Assembly (NCBI GenBank): GCA_014529385.2
Contig: CM043944.1
Coordinates: forward strand, 73,520,884-73,584,883
DNA: 64,000 nt
Direction: 5' to 3'
From: Adiantum capillus-veneris
Lineage: Eukaryota; Streptophyta; Polypodiopsida; Polypodiales; Pteridaceae
In this document: positions 38,725 to 49,500 of the stretch, piece by piece
How positions within the stretch are numbered: position 1 is the stretch's first letter
Layout: every line of letters begins with the position of its first letter
Made by a program: the position numbers and the translations under genes
Notes under the pieces: model-generated
The model's input: only the letters and a program-made list of their open reading frames with translations
The model's database searches: none
What the model was told of the DNA's origin: nothing

Positions 38725-40041
38725 CTAGTAGTATCCTTTGTAAGATCCTGCAAGAAGGAATAAAAAGAAAAGATTTGTTAGATACCATGCACATGAGTGT
38801 TCAAGCATGTGTATCAAGAATATATGACATGTCACTAGTACCTTAGGGTTGCTTTCTATCCAGCCTTAGAAGATTGTTCTCAGCTTTCACCTTATTTATA
38901 TAAGCCTTTGCTGTGGTTGCCTTCAAAACTCCTTTTGTGTTACAACCCCATTGCCTAGCTAAAGTGGTCAATTGTGACGCCTTCATGCTTTCAATGGGTG
39001 TACGCTCCTTTGCCAAGATCTCTTGTATTTGGGCTCTTCTCATTTCATTGCGGTGGCTTGTGTCACTTGCATCTTCAATGATAGTTTCATCTCTGTCACC
39101 TTTTGCAGGTGGTATTCTTCTTGTAAAGAACACCTTAGCTGACCAAACATCATTTTTCTGCTTCCAATACTCCATGATTTGTTTGTATTCACTATCATTT
39201 GTCACTATAGGTTGTCCATAACGATTAGAAGCAATTAAATCACGCACATCCCTTCTCTCATCAAGCTGAATCAAGTATGGCAGTAGCTCCTCCAAGAGCA
39301 TATTGTCAACCATCTTCTCAGCATCAAATTGTGGTGGAAAAATGCAATTGTTTGCTGGTGAAATACATCCCTTGTAAGGAGAGTCATCAATAAGCACTGT
39401 TCTTTGTGGATCACATTCAAACCCCATGGCAATTTTGGCTAGAGGCTTGAACATTGCCTCAACGTTTGGATTGTCGGGTCTAAACAATTTTTGAGTTTGA
39501 GCGGTGTAGCAAACATCTTGCGACCAAATTGCAAAGAAAGGCAATGTATCCTCAGCTAAGTTGTTTAGTGCTGCAAGGATTTGATACACATTATTCCTAG
39601 TAGCTGTCGACCAAATTGCAACATTAAACCTTTGTAAAATAGTCTTCAAGAATTGGATGCAACCTGGCCTGAGTATAATATATCTTTTTGAATCCATTTG
39701 CACTGAGTTGTGGTGTGAGGATGGTTGAGGGGAACGTTTCAACAATAGACCATTTAAATCCAATATAATTGTAAGCATGGATTTCTCAACATCTACGCTA
39801 CATGACGTAGTACCAATTGGCAATAGCTCGTGAGTGGACTTTTCAGTCTCTTTTGATGTATGTTGCATTTTTGAAGCATCGATTTCTTGGTTCTCATTAT
39901 TGGAAGCTTGCTCAAGTTGCACAACACTAGACTCTAGTATAGAAATATCATCCATCTTGGGCACTTTAGAAACCATAGAATCTATGGATTCTATAGTTGT
40001 TGACTGAACCATAGGAGCATTATCCATCCCAGTTTGTGAAT
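38725..40041 (-). CDS. FCP1/NIF-type HAD phosphatase-like exon(s), C-terminal part of a possible multidomain protein
   Basis: A splice acceptor (TTTTCTTAG) precedes 40041, and an open frame of about 398 codons runs to TAA 38845-38843. Counting from codon 40057 as 1, an acidic Ser/Thr-rich region comes first, then IILDLNGLLL at about 97-106 (motif I; Asp100, with Asn102 where FCP1 has Asp), ILRPGCIQFL, NVAIWSTAT and VLIDDSPYKG (Asp224-Asp225). The layout fits the FCP1 homology domain; the Asn substitution questions phosphatase activity. The last 45 residues (ASQLTTLARQWGCNTKGVLKA) weakly resemble a SAP DNA-binding motif. A donor at 38842/38841 and acceptor at 38748 would add a short phase-1 exon ending TAG 38725. 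It follows the SET exon in the same direction with matching intron phase. Confidence 0.72.
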
Positions 40042-40682
40042 CTAAGAAAACACACACACAAATGGTATCTCAAAACCACTAGAATTTTATTCACCATATT
40101 TATATGTAGAACTCCTAGTAAGAAATTTATTTAAGGTAAAGTCGTTGTTAGAATCCTTGCAACCATTTTCAGCATTCGTACACCAAACACCACACACTTG
40201 TCTAAAATACAATCTACTAACTCAACATTTTCCATCCTACACTTTATTAAAGATGAGTACTTAAAGTGAAAACTAAAAGCCACCCTTGTTGAGGAAACAT
40301 GGATACAAGGTCCACCAAATGTCCAACCTAGACACTCAAGAAAATAATTAGAGATTTGGCTTAGATTTGGATTCAAAGGCCACCACTTATTCAAGTAAGA
40401 TAACTCCACTTGTTTAAGACAGTAATGTTTGAAGCCCCACCACTTTCCAACCTAGACATTGATTAAATTTTGGTAAGATTTATCACAAATCTAGAGTAGA
40501 ATCAAGATTCTATGGCCAAGGTAGTCAAATATGTTAGACAACACACAAAGCATAAGAGCACTCTAGATTCTCGTTGAGCATAAACTAAACAATAATCAAA
40601 TGTTATATTCACTTGAGATTTCATCCATGAAAATGAAAATGATGCATGTACTTGAGATTTCCATCCATGTACAATACTTTAC
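40042..40682 (-). other. Intron between SET and FCP1-like exons, containing core copies
   Basis: The candidate donor is T|GTAAAG at 40683/40682 and the acceptor TTAG ends at 40042. Both ends are phase 1. Forward core variants (AAGGTCCACCAAATGTCCAA near 40308, CACCACTTTCCAACC near 40437) lie inside. The splice is inferred. Confidence 0.45.
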
Positions 40683-40686
40683 AATG

Positions 40687-41249
40687 TCAAGTAAAGTTAT
40701 AGTCAGCAAACAACTCTTCTCCTGCTTCAACTTGACAAATAGTCTCAATGCATTCCATGATCATGGCCATATTCTTCTGACTTGATGTGTGAAGAGGTGC
40801 ATTTATGCCAAGGTGGCAAATTTGGATCAAATGTATAGCGTACTTGGGACAGACATTTGTACTGTGAGAACTATTTATATAGCCCGACACGTTTCCTTCT
40901 TCTACACAACCAATAATGTATGATTGATCTTCCTCTTCTTCTATGTTTGGATCCTCTAGAAGAGAATATTTATAAGCTCTTGGAAATATTTTGCATATCT
41001 TTTTCCAGTCTTGAAATCTATACTTATGCCCTCCATAGTTTAGAATAGTCAAACCACTTTCCAGGGTAGTATGCACAAATAGCCCATAACCAGCTCCTTC
41101 AATACATGAAAGTCGCACTTCAAAATCCACACCGTTAATATGGAAAATTACATCTTTGGGAATAGGAAAAGTTGGTGTCCCAAAAGGATCTTCATGCCAA
41201 TCATAGTGTGAAATACATCTAGTTTTTATATCACTTAACTCCTTTGTGT
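40687..41249 (-). CDS. SET-domain exon
   Basis: The acceptor TTTTTGCAG ends at 41250. The frame from 41249 reads through IKTRCISHYDWHEDPFG, then GAGYGLFVHTTLESG (the N-terminal SET G-x-G block), GYINSSHSTNVCPKYAI (equivalent of the catalytic N-H-S-C-x-P-N region) and VEAGEELFADYNF (the C-terminal G-E-E-L-x-x-D-Y block), ending TGA 40689-40687. SET domains transfer methyl groups to lysine, mostly on histones or on non-histone proteins such as Rubisco. The canonical NHSC is altered to NSSHS, so activity is uncertain. An in-phase join to the upstream methyltransferase-like exon is possible (c at 43852 plus ac at 41249), and a donor lies just past the TGA. Confidence 0.78.
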
Positions 41250-43851
41250 CTGCAAAAAGAAGAAAATATTATGCATAAAATAATGACAATATCAAAGAAA
41301 GATATCATTATTTTATAGTCCAATAGGTCCATTGTATGGAAGACTTAGAGTGCCTCTTACATGGTGCCTCCAAGGTTTCCAAAAAATAAAATCATTGGAA
41401 AAAAAAGGCCACTGTGTCTCCAATCTATTGCCCATTTGAAGCATAGAGAGAACCAAGGTCCACCACTTGTCCAAGCTAGACATGGAGCATTGACACAAGA
41501 TCCAACACTTATCCAAGAACCCTATAGTATATGTGGTAACATGGGATGCATTGATGCAACAAAAGTAGTCTAGCCTCCTCATCCATCTCTTTTTTCTTGT
41601 AGCCTAGAGGGATTAGTTTCAAGGTCTATCACTAGTCAAAAACTACACATAGAACATTGATACAAGGTTCCACCACATGTGAAACCTATCATCTCTAGTA
41701 GCATGGATGGTTTGATATCAAGGTTCATCGCGTGTCCTACCTATACTCTATTGTAGCATATAGATTCTGGTTTGGTGGTACTACACTTGTCCAAACTTGG
41801 CTTGTTGTTGATATCTGGAGGTAATCAAGGTCGTCCTCCACTTGTCCAAGTTAGGCATATAAAACAATTGCAAGGTCCACCATGTGTACAACATATGATT
41901 GATTATAGCATGCATGGTCTTATTTCATGGGCAACCATCTTCTCTCCAACATGTGTCCAACCTCGGCTCCATTGAAGCATGGAGAGAAGCAAGGTCCACC
42001 ACTTATCAAAGCTATTATTTTCTCCCAGTGCTTTCAAAACCCATAATACGTTGTACATGGGGGGGGGGATTCTTGTTTTCAAGGTCCACCCCTTGCTACT
42101 AAGATTGGATCCATTGAAACATAAAGAGAAGCAAGCTCTACCATTTGTCCAAGCTAGGAGCCATTGAAACATGAAAACCCCATAATATGTTGTATACGAG
42201 GGGTGTTTTTCAAGGTCTACCACTTGTCTAGCTATGGTCCATTGGAACATGGAGAGAAGCAAAGCTCCACCACTTTTCTAAGCTAGGATCCATTGAAACA
42301 TGGAGAGAAGCAGCTCCATTGTTTGTCTAAGCTAGGCTCCATTGGAACAAGGAGAAAACAAGCTCCACCACTTGCCTATTATTGCATAGAGATTCTGGTT
42401 TGAAGGTCCACCACTTGTCCAACCTTGCCTTCATGTATGGAGATAATCAAGAGTGCAATGCTTCTCTAAGCTAGGGACATAAAAGAGTTTCAAGGTCCAC
42501 TACATATACGATCTATGATGGGTTGTAGCATGGGAGGTTTCATTTTAAGGTTGACCACTTCTCCAGCTCCGCTTGTCCAACCTCAGATCCATTGAAGAAT
42601 GGAGAATAAAGGTGTACCAACTCTCCAAAATAGGCAGGACAATCTCTATAAAACCCATGAATTGTTAATATAATGCTATGCTGTGGAGTTTTGTTTTGAA
42701 GTTCCACTCCTTATCCAAGCTACAATCCATTGAAGCATGGAACTAAGTAAGATATATCTCTAGTCCAAGATAGGATCCATTGAAACATAGAGAGAAATCA
42801 AGGTCCACCACTTGTCCAAGCTATGCATGGGTAATTGATATAAGGACCACTACGTTTTCACCTATACTATGCTCTATATCATGGATGGTTTCATATCCTA
42901 CCAATTTTCCAACCTATTTAGTAGGTTGTATTATGGGGGTTTGGTTTCAAGGTACTTCACTTGTCTGAGGTGGGTTCCATTGAACCATGGAGAGAAACAT
43001 GTCTACCACTTGTCCGAAATATGCTCCTTTAAAACATAAAAACAAGGTCCACCACTTGTCCAAGCTAAAGTTTCTCTCTGAATTGAGCATGGAGAGAAAC
43101 AAGGTCTACCACCTGTCCAAAATATGCTCCATTGAACATAAAAGCAAGGTCCACCACTTGTCCAAGCTAATATAACAAATGGGTGTTGGTTACAAGGTGT
43201 ACCACACTTGTCTAAACTAGTCTTCATGCAAGGTCTACCACATGTCCAAGCTATATGAGCTTGTTTTGAAGGTCTACCACACCTCTTGAAATTAGGATCC
43301 ATGTAAGGTCCACCTTTTGTCAAGCTATGCATTTAATGAGTACTAAAACTAAGTAAATTGCAGTACTTAAATACCTTTCCAAGCTCATTAAGATTTTGGT
43401 CTCTAAGGCCGGCCACCACCACATGTCTAATCTATGCTCTAATTGATTACTTATGCTATTTCTCAAAGTCCCAAACATAAGCTCCCTTCTAGCAAGGTTA
43501 GTTTAAATTTAGCCTCCACACCTGTCTAAGCTAGGTTCAATTTATGAAGCATCACCATTTAACCATGCTACGATCTAATGTATCATATCAAGGGGGTATT
43601 GATAAAAGGTCCAAAACTTATTGAGTTCAAGCTCTTAAGTAATTAAGTCTTTGTGAGTATTAAATGTTTTAGTTTTAGTCTACAGATCCACCATTCAAAA
43701 ACTCAAGTAATTTACTATTTACATTCAAACCTTGAATGCTTGAGATAAAAAATACAAAGCTCAATCAATACTATATAAAGCAAAATCTAACATTAAGAGT
43801 ATCAAATCAGTAACAAGAAACACTAACATGCACAAGAAACTCAAAACATAC
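41250..43851 (-). other. Large candidate intron filled with core-satellite copies
   Basis: The donor is GTATGT at 43851 and the acceptor TTTGCAG ends at 41250. Both ends are phase 1, giving an open junction. Between about 41450 and 43330 the forward core and variants recur many times (near 41454, 42993, 43047, 43148, for example) with linkers like CATTGAAACATGGAGAGAAGC. They are less regular than the 46.6-56.4 kb array. Positions 43340-43850 contain no clear core. Confidence 0.5.
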
Positions 43852-45241
43852 GTGTCTCCATTTCCAAAAAGTCCTCCCATTGACACAGAGGATGGTGTTG
43901 TTGTTTGTTCTTCTTCTCTTTGTGGAGAGCATCCTCTGTAACAGTGCACAATGTCGCCTGATGATGCGAAGTGGATTGTTGAAGTCCAGCCCATTTTTCT
44001 ATATCTTCATGAGACTTAACAAAGTCTAGCAGCATGGTCTCCATGCTTTTTGCCTCCTCCACACTATCAATTAAGCAGATGACTTCTTTTTTCTGTTGTA
44101 TTCCTTCTTGTGCAACCAAGGAGCCATCACCAAAAACATCAACAAGCTTGCGGTCTTCAAAACAATATGTACGAATGTAGTGCTTGACCAAAGCTCTTTT
44201 TTTGGGCCTCCAAATATTGCAAATCTGACATATCGTTATCTGCTACTTGAAGAAGAGAACAATCAATTGGCATGGGATGTTCCTCTGATCTTCTTCTCAG
44301 GTCTTCAAATGCATTGCCTTGTCCCAAGAAGGCAATAACTGTTAGGAATTGAATTGCTCCTTTGCAAGGAGTGATGGAAAGTGATGCAATGCACCACAAC
44401 AATGGTAGCTCAAATTATCTCCCATGCGGCGTGAAAGGCACATTGCAATTTTGTGAAGTTAGTGAAATCCACAAATGCAAGAAAGACAAATCCAGGATCT
44501 GTTGACCCTCCAGCAATAGCCAAGATCCCATCCAAAGCATTGTTAAATGTCTCCTCACTCCACTTCAAATTGCCTCCAACGTTTTTTGTCATATCTAAAA
44601 CACATAAGCCAATAGGCACTTTATTATTGAAGTGGCGCATCAAGTAGAGATTGCCTTCCATTTGTAGGCTCACCACATAGATTGACCATGGCAAATCTCT
44701 AGGCTCAGTTTTCTCCTTTTGAAGGTGAATTGCCCATTGCATGTATTTTATTGCTCCATCTGGAAAAGCCATTTTCTTTGTTCCACGCGTCAAACTAGAT
44801 CTGATCCATTCCTCGCATAGCATTAAAATTGTTTTATAAACAACATCATTGATGTTATACATTTTGACCACCTCCTCCCAGTCTTTACATGGTGAAGACT
44901 CATTCAAATTGTTGAAGCCTTCAAGAAGTGCATCTTGAATCAATTTGTCTTGCTTCAACTGCTTGAATTCGATCATACATGTCAGTTGCATCACCATCCT
45001 TTGCACTCTTTGACAGTAAAATCTTCTCATCTCTAATCTCTTCTTGAATAGTCTTTACCTCTGATTCCTCAAGGCCACAAAGGTATCTAAATACAGTTGT
45101 TGGGGTTTCTTATTCTCCTCTTCTAGATTTTCAATGATTTCTATCAGCAATCATAAACTAAATCAGAGTAGCGTGACCATGTGTGCCTGTTTAGCAATCC
45201 AACTTGCTGCTTGCACTCATTCTTGCCAATCGAAGAAAACC
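43852..45241 (-). pseudogene. Beta-class DNA (N4/N6) methyltransferase-like domain, frameshifted
   Basis: Read 5' to 3', broken frames give VPIGLCVLDMTKNVGG followed by LKWSEETFNNALDGI (motif IV region; D-P-P-Y replaced by D-M-T-K), FVFLAFVDFTNFTKL, PLLWCIAS, TVIAFLGQG, then IRTYCFEDRKLVDVFGDGSLVAQEGI (43.85-44.2 kb), which matches motif I (D-P-F-x-G-S-G-T ... A) with changes, and VICLIDSVEEA. The order IV before I is that of beta-class bacterial and phage methyltransferases, which modify adenine or cytosine amino groups using S-adenosylmethionine. The altered motif IV suggests a catalytically dead or repurposed domain. Frame changes occur near 44405 and at an A7 run near 44195, with others at 44950-45200. 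Confidence 0.55.
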
Positions 45242-45325
45242 CTAAAAAGAAATAGAGAAATAATTAAACTATTGAGCAAGATTTGTTAATTAAACACTAT
45301 CAAAAAGACAAAGAAAATAACTTAC
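45242..45325 (-). other. 84-bp GT-AG intron
   Basis: The donor GAT|GTAAGT (45325) and acceptor TTCTTTTTAG (45242) give a short plant-type, T-rich intron. The coding frame after it differs by one base from that before it, so one indel must lie nearby. Confidence 0.65.
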
Positions 45326-46523
45326 ATCCCATCCGGCACGAGATGCATGTCCCTCTGCAATTCCACTTGCTGCCTTTGGTGGTCGTCCTGAGAAGATCCA
45401 TTGACTCCGTAAATGTCTCAATATTTGGCTGTAAGGTTGCTTGACATACAATGCCTGAGCCTCCTCATTTGCAATGGCAGATATAGCAGTTGCAACAAAT
45501 GGAGGAGCATTCACAACAATGCGAGCCTTTCTAAATTTATACACGCTAATCAGTCTTTCAAAGATCTCTTTGTTGTTTTGTTCATTGTGAAGCAAAACTT
45601 TTGCAGCATAGATTGAATGCTGCCCATCAAGAATCCAATAATGATAATCTTTAATTTTTTGCTCCTCTACCTCTTCTACTGCCAAAGGAGTCCCCTTCTT
45701 TGATTTTGCATTTCGAACAGGCATCAAATATGCACATGCTGCAGGCTTGGTCGTACTCCGTGAAAATCCAAATAACACACTTTCAGCGTGTTTTTTATCC
45801 ATAATACGTGCATTATAGTGATCAGGAGCAAGCCAACAATTTTGAATAGGGATATCAAATTCCCTATATTGGAAAGGAAAATAATTTATGTACTTATTCA
45901 TTCCACCTGTATCTTTTTCTTGTCCTTTCATGGCCTCAGCTTCTAAAACATCTGGATCCACAATTCTCATCTTTGACATTGAACCTCTCTGTTGATGAGG
46001 ATGCCAAAGATGCCTTGTCTACATCCAAAATGGAACTAGTTCGCTTAGCTTCTACTTTCTGCACTTTTGCTTGCTTCTTTGTGGATGGTGGTCGTGAAGC
46101 TTTCACCTTTTTTCGTTGTAGTGTGGCAATGATGGAGCTTTGAAGTTGATCTGCTGTGATATTTGGATTTGATTCTGCAAACTTCCATCCTCGAGAGAAA
46201 CATTGTCTCTTCTTTTGTTTCTAGACATGCGCTCCAATGCATATGCTCCTGGAGATAGTTGAAATTCTAGATTCATTGGAACTAGAATGTCAATGCATTC
46301 CACCTCTGGATGACTATCAACTACAGAGACAGATGCTTCCACAACTTGTCCAACATCTTCAAACAAGCTGTCATTCTCCTTTTTGGCAATAAATAGATGC
46401 ACCTTATGAAATTGTGGCACCCTCTATACCATGTATGTCCAAATACCATTTCCTAAGATCATTGCAAGTATATAGTCAACTGAGACAGCAACCCTTGCAA
46501 CCTGTTTTTTTGAGCCATCTTTC
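45326..46523 (-). pseudogene. ParB/sulfiredoxin-like domain exon with basic N-terminal region
   Basis: The acceptor TTTTGTTTCAG ends at 46524. The first block (46523-46103) contains one in-frame TAG (46426-46424) in the phrase ending WTYMV. A lysine-rich linker follows in another frame after a run of six T (plus strand, 46108-46113). The main block, 45979-45326, reads YNARIMDKKHAESVLFGF and then YHYWILDGQHSIYAAKVLL, the pattern of ParB-like domains ('N-P-R ... I-x-D-G-x-H-R-x-x-A'). In bacteria and phages such domains bind DNA or CTP and are often fused to DNA methyltransferases. Here the methyltransferase-like domain follows directly, which supports the call. Confidence 0.55.
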
Positions 46524-46580
46524 CTGAAACAAAAAAAAAACCAAATGTTATTTTAACATATACTTTTTTGTAATGGATTA

Positions 46581-49500
46581 AGTTTGTGTGAATACAAGTT
46601 CCACCACTTGTTCAAGCTAGATCTAAGCAAGTATACATAGTGATCATTTAAGCTAGTAAACTAAGGGAAGGGAGAAGTAAGGTCCACCACTTGTCCAAGC
46701 TTAGCTCTAGACAACATGGAGAGATTCGGAGGTCTACTAATTGTCTAATATAGGCTAACTATATTGAAACATAGAGAGAAGCAAAGGTCCACCACTTGTC
46801 CAATCTAGGGTCCATTGAAACATGGAGAGAAGGATGCTCCACCATTTGTCCAAAATAGGCTCCATTGAAACATGAAGAGAAACAAGATGCACCATGTCTT
46901 TGAGATGCTAGGCTCCATTGAAATACCTTAAACCCATGATATTTTGTATATGTGGGGTTTAAATTCAAGGTCCACCACTTGTCCAACCTATTATCCCTAG
47001 TAGCATGAGTGGTTTGGTCTCAAGATTCACCACTTTTCCACTCTATGTCATTATATTAAGAAGATCTGGGTGTTAAGGTCCACCACTTGTCCAACCTATA
47101 AGGCTATATCTTAAATGGTATTATTTACCACCACCACTTGGAATGCACATGATGGGTTTTACATAGGGGTATGGTTCCAAGGTCCACCACTTGTCCAAGC
47201 TAACTCTATTGAAACATAGAGAGAATCAAAGGTCCACCACTTGTCCAAGCTAGGCTCCATTGAAACATGGAGAGAAGGATGCTCCACCATTTGTCCAAGC
47301 CAGGTTTGATTGAAACATGAAGAGAAGCAAGCTGCACCATGTCTCCAAAATGCTAGGCTCCATTGAAATATCTTAAACCATGATATTTCGTACATGGGGG
47401 GTTTACATTCAAGGTCCCACCACTTGTCCAACCTATTATCACTAGTAGCATGAGTGGTTTGATGTCAAGATTCACCACTTTTCTACTCTATGTCATTATA
47501 TTAAGAAGATCTGGGTGTTAAGGTCCACCACTTGTCCAACCTATAAGGCTATATCTTAAAGGGTATTCTTTCTCACCACTTGGAATGACCATGATAGGTT
47601 TTACATGGGGGTTTGGTTCCAAGTTCCACACACTTGTCCAAGCTAACTCTATTGAAACATAGAGAGAAGCAAAGGTCCACCACTTGTCTAAGCTAGGGTC
47701 CATTGAAACATGGAGAGAAGGATGCTCCACCATTTGTCCAAGATAGGCTCCATTGAAACATGAAGAGAAGCAAGCTGCACCATGTCTCCAAGATGCTAAG
47801 ATCCATTGAAATACCTTAAACCCATGATATTTTGTACATGGGGAGTTTACATTCAAGGTCCACCACTTGTCCAACCTATTATCTCTAGTAGCATGAGTGG
47901 TTTGGTCTGAAGATTCACCACTTTTCCACTCTATGTCATTACGTTAAGAAGATCTGGGTGTTAAGGTCGACCACTTGTCCAACCTATAAGGGTATATCTT
48001 AAAGGGTATTCTTTCTCACCACTTGAAATGTCCATGATATGTTTTACATGGGGGTTTGGCTCCAAGGTCACTCCACCTCTCTCTAGCTAACTCTATTGAA
48101 ACATAGAGAGAAACAAAGGTCCACCACTTGTCCAAGCTAGGCTCCATTGAAACATGGAGAGAAGGATCCTCTACCATTTGTCGAAGCTAACTCTATTGAA
48201 ACATGGGGGTTTTACATTCAAGGTCCACCACTTGTCCAACCTATTAACGCTAGTAGCATGAGTGGTTTGGTCTCAAGATTCACCACTTTTTCACTCTGTC
48301 ATTATATTAAGAATATTTGGGTGTTAAGGTCCACCACTTGTCCAACCTATAAGGCTATATCTTAAGGGTTATTCTTTCTCACCACTTGGAGTGACCAGCA
48401 TAGGTTTTACATGGGGGTTTTGTTTCAAGGTCCACCACTTGTCCAAGCTAACTCTATTGAAACATATAGAGAATCAAAGGTCCACCACTTGTCCAAGCTA
48501 GGGTCCATTGAAACATGGAGAGAAGGATGCTCCACCATTTGTCCAAGATACACTCCATTGAAACATGAAGAGAAGCAAGCTACACCATGTCTCCAAGATG
48601 CTAGGCTCCATTGAAATACCTCAAACCCATGATATTTTGTACATGGGGGTTTACATTCAAGGTCCACCACTTGTCCAACCTATTATCTCTAGTAGCATGA
48701 GTGGTTTGGTCTCAAGATTCACCATTTTTCCACTCTATGTCATTCTATTAAGAATATATGGGTGCTAAGGTCCACCACTTGTCCAACCTATAAGGCCATA
48801 TCTTAAACTTTATTCTTTCTCACCACTTGGAGTTACCAAGATAGGTTTTACATGGGAGTTTGGTTCCAAGGCCCACCACTTGTCCAAGCTAACTCTATTG
48901 AAACATAGAGAGAAGCAAAGGTCCACCACTTGTCCAAGCTAGGCTCCATTGAAACATGGAGAGAAGGATGCTCCACCATTTGTCCAAGATAGGCTCCATT
49001 GAAACATGAAGGGAAGCAATCTGCACCATGTCTCCAAGATTACTAGGATCCATTGAAATACCTTAAACCCACGATATTGTTTACATGTGGGGTTAACGTC
49101 AAGGTCAGTCACTTTTCCAAGCCTATTATCCCTAGTAGCACTAGTGGTTGGGTCTCAAGATTTACCACTTTTCCACTCTATGTCGTTATATTATGAAGAT
49201 CTAGGTTCTAAGGTCGACCACTTGTCCAACCTATAAGGCTAGATCTTAAAGGGTATTATTTCTCACCACTTGGAATGACCATGATATGTTTTACATGGGG
49301 GTTTGGTTTCAAGGTCCACCACTTGTCCAAGCTAACTCTATGGAAACATAGAGAGAAGCAAAGGTCCACCACTTGTCCAAGCTAGGCTCCACTGAGACAT
49401 TTAGAGAAGGATGATCCCCCATCATTGGTGAAGATAGGCTTCATTGAAACATGAAAAGAAGCAAGTTGCACCATGTCTCCAAGATTCTAGGATCCATTGA

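Noticed and set aside
38913-39221. Plus-strand frame opposite the FCP1-like exon
   Set aside because: Shadow of the minus-strand coding frame.
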